Part shown: piece by piece, positions 6,616 to 9,778 of the stretch
Numbering within the stretch: the first letter of the stretch is position 1
Layout: every line of letters begins with the position of its first letter
Source: Sulfurovum sp.
GTDB lineage: Bacteria; Campylobacterota; Campylobacteria; Campylobacterales; Sulfurovaceae
Length of the DNA: 9,778 nucleotides
Direction of reading: 5' to 3'
Assembly: GCA_026193735.1 (NCBI GenBank)
Contig: JAPHUJ010000213.1
Location: 1 to 9,778 of the forward strand
Notes under the pieces: generated by a model
What the model was told of the DNA's origin: nothing
Seen by the model: only the letters and a program-made list of their open reading frames with translations
Database searches by the model: none
Position numbers and translations under genes: made by a program

Positions 6616-8022
6616 TCAGAGCAGTGGTGCGAACACTTTCATGATATTTTCAACTGCTTCACGCATTTTGGAGGGTTTTTTCATTCCTCGGCTTGAATGG
6701 TGCATCAATACTTTCATCCACCCCTCAATACTCTCTATAAATTGAGGAGAATAGACAAAAGTAACCACTTCATAGTTAAGAAAAAGACTGCGGTTGTCCA
6801 GATTCACCGATCCGACCATACCTCCAACATCATCAAAGAGTATGGCTTTTGCATGGAGCATTTCCCCTTCATATAAAACCACATCGGCACCTATTTCATC
6901 AAGTTCACGCATATAAGGGCTTCTTGCCAGATCTGCCAGTAAATGGTCAGAATCTTTAGGAGTGATCAACTTCACATCAACTCCTTTATGATGTGCGATC
7001 ACCAATGCCTGTATCATATTTTCATCTGGCACAAAATAAGGAGTCACGATCCAGATACGCTCTTTAGCATTATAAATGGCATTTAAAAGTGCTTCGTAAA
7101 GTGCATCGCTAAGTATATCTGGTCCAGAGGGAACCACTTGGACAATACTCCCTCCATCATATGCTTCTGCTCTCTTTAGATCAACTGTATCTTCTTCTTT
7201 TGTAGCATAGACCCAGTCATTTTGAAAAATATGATAAAAATGATGGACAGAGGGTCCTTTCAAACAGTAAAGAAGATCTTCCCAACGTTTACTTCCATCT
7301 GCTTCTCCCATATATTCATTACTAAGATTCATGCCACCACTTAGCAAAGTTGTTTGATCAAAGAGGTAGATCTTCCGATGATTTCTGAGATTAATATAAT
7401 TTTGGAGCGGTCTTTTCAGTATTGGGGTAAAAAATGCAACTTCTCCCCCTGCCTCTTTTAATGCTTTAAAACCTTTTTGATTAAAACTGGCACCCAAAGA
7501 ACCTACCAGATCCATAAGCAGTCGTATTTTAACCCCTTCTTTAGATTTCTTCGTTAATGCATCTATGAGCTCTTTAGTCGTTTTATCAAACTGAAAAACA
7601 TACGTACAGATATCGATACTGTACTTTGCATTATCAATTTCTTGGAGCATTCGATGGTAGGCTACTGTATTATTGGTGATCAGTTCAAAAGCATTTCCTT
7701 TTGTTGCAGGAGGTATACCATTTTTTTTCAGAATATTTTGAAGAGCATGATGAGGATCATCCAATACATAAGGATCATGTTCACTCACTGGATAAAATTT
7801 AACATACTCTTTTTTATGCTTTGGTTCACGCTTACGTATACCGATAAGAAAATAGAGTGGTACCACAATATAGGGTAAAAAGAAAATAGATAACATCCAG
7901 GAGATCATACTGGTTGGAGATCGTTTTTGATAAAGTATATGACCCAATGCAGAAAAAACAAGTATTCCGGCAAGTACGAGTAAAAAATAGGTACCGATAA
8001 ACTGTAAAGGCGTAACGTCGAT
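6616..8022 (-). CDS. cls: Cardiolipin synthase (two HKD phospholipase D domains), apparent ATC start
   Basis: A membrane enzyme of about 468 residues that joins two phosphatidylglycerols to form cardiolipin and glycerol. From ATC 8022 it has two N-terminal membrane segments (about 5-28 and 37-61), then two PLD domains with HxKxxxxD motifs HRKIYLFD (215-222) and HAKAILFD (390-397), each followed by the usual GGMN or GSVN and conserved Asn/Ser residues. The length agrees with Cls proteins of about 480. The first conventional start, TTG 7947, would give 443 residues, delete the first membrane segment and lacks a nearby ribosome site. GAGGAG (8034-8029) lies six bases before the in-frame ATC at 8022-8020, and an in-frame TAA (8040-8038) closes the frame upstream. 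The gene converges with the DEAD-box helicase, 31 bases apart, and shares a divergent region with the small gene at 8277. Confidence 0.92.
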   Translation of the reverse strand: MDVTPLQFIGTYFLLVLAGILVFSALGHILYQKRSPTSMISWMLSIFFLPYIVVPLYFLIGIRKREPKHKKEYVKFYPVSEHDPYVLDDPHHALQNILKKNGIPPATKGNAFELITNNTVAYHRMLQEIDNAKYSIDICTYVFQFDKTTKELIDALTKKSKEGVKIRLLMDLVGSLGASFNQKGFKALKEAGGEVAFFTPILKRPLQNYINLRNHRKIYLFDQTTLLSGGMNLSNEYMGEADGSKRWEDLLYCLKGPSVHHFYHIFQNDWVYATKEEDTVDLKRAEAYDGGSIVQVVPSGPDILSDALYEALLNAIYNAKERIWIVTPYFVPDENMIQALVIAHHKGVDVKLITPKDSDHLLADLARSPYMRELDEIGADVVLYEGEMLHAKAILFDDVGGMVGSVNLDNRSLFLNYEVVTFVYSPQFIESIEGWMKVLMHHSSRGMKKPSKMREAVENIMKVFAPLL

Positions 8023-8028
8023 GGAAAA

Positions 8029-8034
8029 CTCCTC
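8029..8034 (-). promoter_or_regulatory. Ribosome binding site that sets the cardiolipin synthase start at ATC 8022
   Basis: GAGGAG on the minus strand is a strong Shine-Dalgarno match. It is followed by TTTTCC and then ATC in the cardiolipin synthase frame. No ATG, GTG or TTG occurs in frame until 7947. Confidence 0.6.
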
Positions 8035-8057
8035 TATTTAAATACTTTAATGGGTTG

Positions 8058-8066
8058 ATTATAGCA
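8058..8066 (-). promoter_or_regulatory. Extended -10 promoter of cardiolipin synthase
   Basis: The minus strand reads TGCTATAAT, an extended -10 (TGn plus a perfect TATAAT). The expected -35 position is poor, as is usual for extended -10 promoters. Transcription would begin near 8051, leaving about 29 bases before the ATC start at 8022. That is a normal leader containing the GAGGAG site, which indirectly supports the upstream start. Confidence 0.5.
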
Positions 8067-8276
8067 TAACGAGAAACTCTAAAACGAAACCTTTGGAAGA
8101 AACAGAAAACATGCAAGAGAGTTTAGAGATTCAATCGTTTAGCTCATCATTTTTTACTGCACATGCATTACACGCACATTCTGTAAAATAAAAGTGTTAT
8201 TTCCTGTTCTGAACGATAGTGAGGAGTGAGATATATTATATCATTCCAATGTAACTAATTTGTAAAGGAGTATATG

Positions 8277-8591
8277 ATGTCTAAAACAACAACACTTATT
8301 AAAACAATCAAATTTTCTCATGGCCATAAAGTTTCACAAGTAAATCGTGGAACAATTACTGTGTCCAATATTTATGAACCTTATGGTGAATTCAGTAAAG
8401 CAGTAACAAGTATTGGAGTCTCACTCCACGGTGAAGAAAATAAAAGTCCAGACTGGATAGTTCATATCCCCTTCAACATAATTGATGAAGTGATAGACGC
8501 ATTAAAGGAAGCCAAAAAAGTGTGTGCTAAAGAGGATATAGGTTATCATCCTCACGATGAATTAGCAGCAGATACGGGTGGTGGAAGCTAA
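8277..8591 (+). CDS. Small protein of unknown function, possibly PC4-like fold
   Basis: A 104-residue cytoplasmic protein with no signal peptide or membrane segment. I do not recognise the family with confidence. Two ATGs are adjacent (8274 and 8277). The second is preferred because the strong AAAGGAG (8264-8270) lies six bases before it and only three before the first. The visible pattern is two or three beta strands (about residues 20-31 and 40-49), a conserved-looking IGVSLHG, a WIVHIPF strand (56-62) and an amphipathic helix (IIDEVIDALKEAKKV, 64-78). It ends in an acidic, flexible tail with TGGGS. The order RG-x-hydrophobic strand, GE, IGVSL, W, then ALKEA helix recalls the PC4/YdbC single-stranded nucleic-acid binding fold, but this is an eye match only. 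It stands alone between divergent cls and the patatin gene, 79 bases before the latter. Confidence 0.8.
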   Translation: MSKTTTLIKTIKFSHGHKVSQVNRGTITVSNIYEPYGEFSKAVTSIGVSLHGEENKSPDWIVHIPFNIIDEVIDALKEAKKVCAKEDIGYHPHDELAADTGGGS

Positions 8592-8658
8592 TTAAATCTG
8601 TTATAAAGGAATAAACTAACGGCCTTAATAATAACCTAAAAAAAATACAAATATAGTA

Positions 8659-8664
8659 TATAAT
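8659..8664 (+). promoter_or_regulatory. -10 box giving a probable leaderless patatin mRNA
   Basis: A perfect TATAAT ends six bases before the ATG at 8671. Transcription normally starts about six or seven bases after the -10, so the first transcribed base would be at or next to the A of the start codon. No Shine-Dalgarno sequence lies before this ATG, consistent with leaderless translation. Confidence 0.5.
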
Positions 8665-8670
8665 ACTTTC

Positions 8671-9450
8671 ATGATAAAAAATATACAAACTAAAAATTTT
8701 ACACTTGTTCTCTCAGGAGGTGGTGCCTTGGGCATCGCACATTTAGGTGTCTTGCATGATCTGGAGAAAGCACAATTAGTGCCTGACGAGATAATCGGCA
8801 CCAGTATGGGAGGCATCATTGGTGCCTGTTTTGCTATAGGAATGACAGAACCAAATATATATGAACACATCAAGAGTTTTGCCAGCATCTTTAACTGGAT
8901 CAAGTTCTCTTTTTCCGGGAATGCTGTCGTAGACAATGAAAAAGTAGCTAAAATATTTGACGGTATCTTTCAAGATAAAAAGATGAAAGATACTGCCATA
9001 CCACTCAAACTCATTGCCACGAACCTACTTAACGGTGATAAAAAAGTATTTGACTCATCTGATGATGTCTACATCAAAGATGCAGTGCTGTGTACTATGG
9101 CAATACCCGGTGTGTTTAAAGAACATGTCATCAATGGAGAAACCTATGGTGACGGCTTTCTTTGTGAAAATCTTGGTGTCAATGAAGCCACATTCGATAC
9201 TATACTTGCTGTAGATGTTCAAGGAAAAAATGCATTTGAAGCGACTATGCCTAACAACTTTTTCAAAACTGCCAATGTTTTAGAAATGTTTGAAAAATCT
9301 ATGAGACTGCTCATCTATAACCAAACGAAAACAAACCTGTCTCATTTACACAATGAGATCTACCTCATAGAACCAGAGACAAAAGCACACAAGACATTTC
9401 AATTTCACAAATATGAAGAGATACGTGCTTTAGGCTTGGGGTTGTTCTAA
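8671..9450 (+). CDS. Patatin-like phospholipase (RssA-type)
   Basis: A 259-residue single-domain patatin, a serine lipid acyl hydrolase acting on phospholipids or other acyl esters. The oxyanion hole is SGGGALG (15-21). The nucleophile elbow is GTSMGG (43-48) with Ser45. The catalytic Asp is Asp161 in YGDGF, where the usual DGG or DGA is replaced by DGF. The conserved TNLLNG (117-122) and AIPGVF (144-149) blocks are also present. There is no signal peptide, so it probably acts in the cytoplasm or at the inner membrane. Its size is close to the RssA/YchK group (about 300), but it is shorter at the C-terminus. The ATG at 8671 is the only workable start because the first core strand begins at residue 10. 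The gene converges with the partial gene on the other strand, with seven bases between their stop codons. The substrate is unknown. Confidence 0.9.
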   Translation: MIKNIQTKNFTLVLSGGGALGIAHLGVLHDLEKAQLVPDEIIGTSMGGIIGACFAIGMTEPNIYEHIKSFASIFNWIKFSFSGNAVVDNEKVAKIFDGIFQDKKMKDTAIPLKLIATNLLNGDKKVFDSSDDVYIKDAVLCTMAIPGVFKEHVINGETYGDGFLCENLGVNEATFDTILAVDVQGKNAFEATMPNNFFKTANVLEMFEKSMRLLIYNQTKTNLSHLHNEIYLIEPETKAHKTFQFHKYEEIRALGLGLF

Positions 9451-9457
9451 TACTCTC

Positions 9458-9778
9458 TTATACATGTGAACTGGTGTGCGGCACTCTTATTCTTGTTGTA
9501 TTGGTTTCCTTCTTCTCTTGCTCTTTTGGTATTTCCTGTGCTGGTAATATTGCCTGTCTTTTCTTCTCTTTGACTACAGGGTGTTTAAGGCTCTTTTTTT
9601 TCTGTAGAGTTAAAACAAGTACACGATTTTTATACTCACTTTTTAAACTGCTTGGATCTGCATCATTAGGCAAGGTCTCACTACGTTGTACCATACTCAC
9701 ATAATGCTGTTGCATTTTCATACCTGATTGATTTGTTTTTTTAACTGTGTCTATCGTTGCTTTAAGCTGTAAAATACC
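9458..9778 (-). CDS. Unknown protein, C-terminal part (5' end outside window)
   Basis: The frame is open from the right edge to the TAA at 9460-9458, giving 106 visible residues. The methionines inside (for example at 9721) need not be starts, since the frame continues upstream with ILQLKATIDTVKKTNQSG. The first 45 or so residues look helical, followed by a strand-like NRVLVLTLQ. The end is a highly charged Lys/Glu/Pro-rich tail containing KEKKRQ and KEQEKKE, probably disordered. No membrane segment, signal peptide or catalytic motif is visible in this part. It is preferred over the overlapping + strand frame (9474-9704) because it continues past the window edge and fits tightly against the patatin stop, and because the + strand product has an unlikely Phe/Cys/Ser-rich composition. 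I do not recognise the family. Confidence 0.6.
   Translation of the reverse strand, partial: GILQLKATIDTVKKTNQSGMKMQQHYVSMVQRSETLPNDADPSSLKSEYKNRVLVLTLQKKKSLKHPVVKEKKRQAILPAQEIPKEQEKKETNTTRIRVPHTSSHV

Noticed and set aside
7832..8116. Minus-strand open frame of 94 codons covering the cls start region
   Set aside because: It runs through the cls promoter and first membrane segment in another frame, with a Phe/Tyr/Arg/Cys-rich product typical of a shadow frame.
9474..9704. + strand open frame of 76 codons opposite the partial gene at the right edge
   Set aside because: Its product is rich in Phe, Cys, Ser and Leu from reading the complement of Lys/Glu codons. The minus frame is longer, open to the edge and abuts the patatin stop.

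Overview
The window is AT-rich, densely coded bacterial DNA. The protein types and the codon bias toward A/T fit a Campylobacterota (epsilonproteobacterial) chromosome, with a Sulfurovum/Sulfurimonas-like organism as the best guess. That assignment rests on overall character, not on a database match. No rRNA, tRNA, CRISPR array, insertion sequence or phage gene is visible. It reads as ordinary chromosome with some uncommon accessory genes.

Layout. The left edge holds the C-terminal part of a Suv3-like RNA helicase with a zinc-ribbon tail (2-901, +). After a 264-nt AT-rich gap come a six-helix membrane PAS-GGDEF diguanylate cyclase (1166-2701), a GNAT acetyltransferase (2744-3232), a secreted phospholipase A2-like protein (3298-4275) and an RluA/RluD-type pseudouridine synthase (4317-5174), all on + with short gaps. 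A DEAD-box RNA helicase follows behind its own promoter and a hairpin-rich leader (coding about 5304-6584, +). It converges with a two-HKD cardiolipin synthase on the - strand (6616-8022). A divergent + strand pair follows: a small unknown protein (8277-8591) and a patatin-like lipase (8671-9450). The right edge holds the C-terminal part of an unknown Lys/Glu-rich protein on - (9458-9778).

Themes. One is RNA metabolism: two RNA helicases and a pseudouridine synthase. The other is phospholipid turnover: a PLA2-like protein, a cardiolipin synthase and a patatin. The genes of each theme are not in single operons, so joint function is only inferred.

The most unusual observation concerns start codons. 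For both the DEAD-box helicase and the cardiolipin synthase, homology-like sequence runs upstream of the first ATG/GTG/TTG. In both, a strong Shine-Dalgarno sequence sits exactly six bases before an in-frame ATC. Either both genes start at ATC, or both carry a sequence error or mutation at the start codon. Other points of interest are the PLA2-like protein with an intact His-Asp motif, an apparently leaderless patatin mRNA, and a 104-residue protein with a faint PC4-like pattern.
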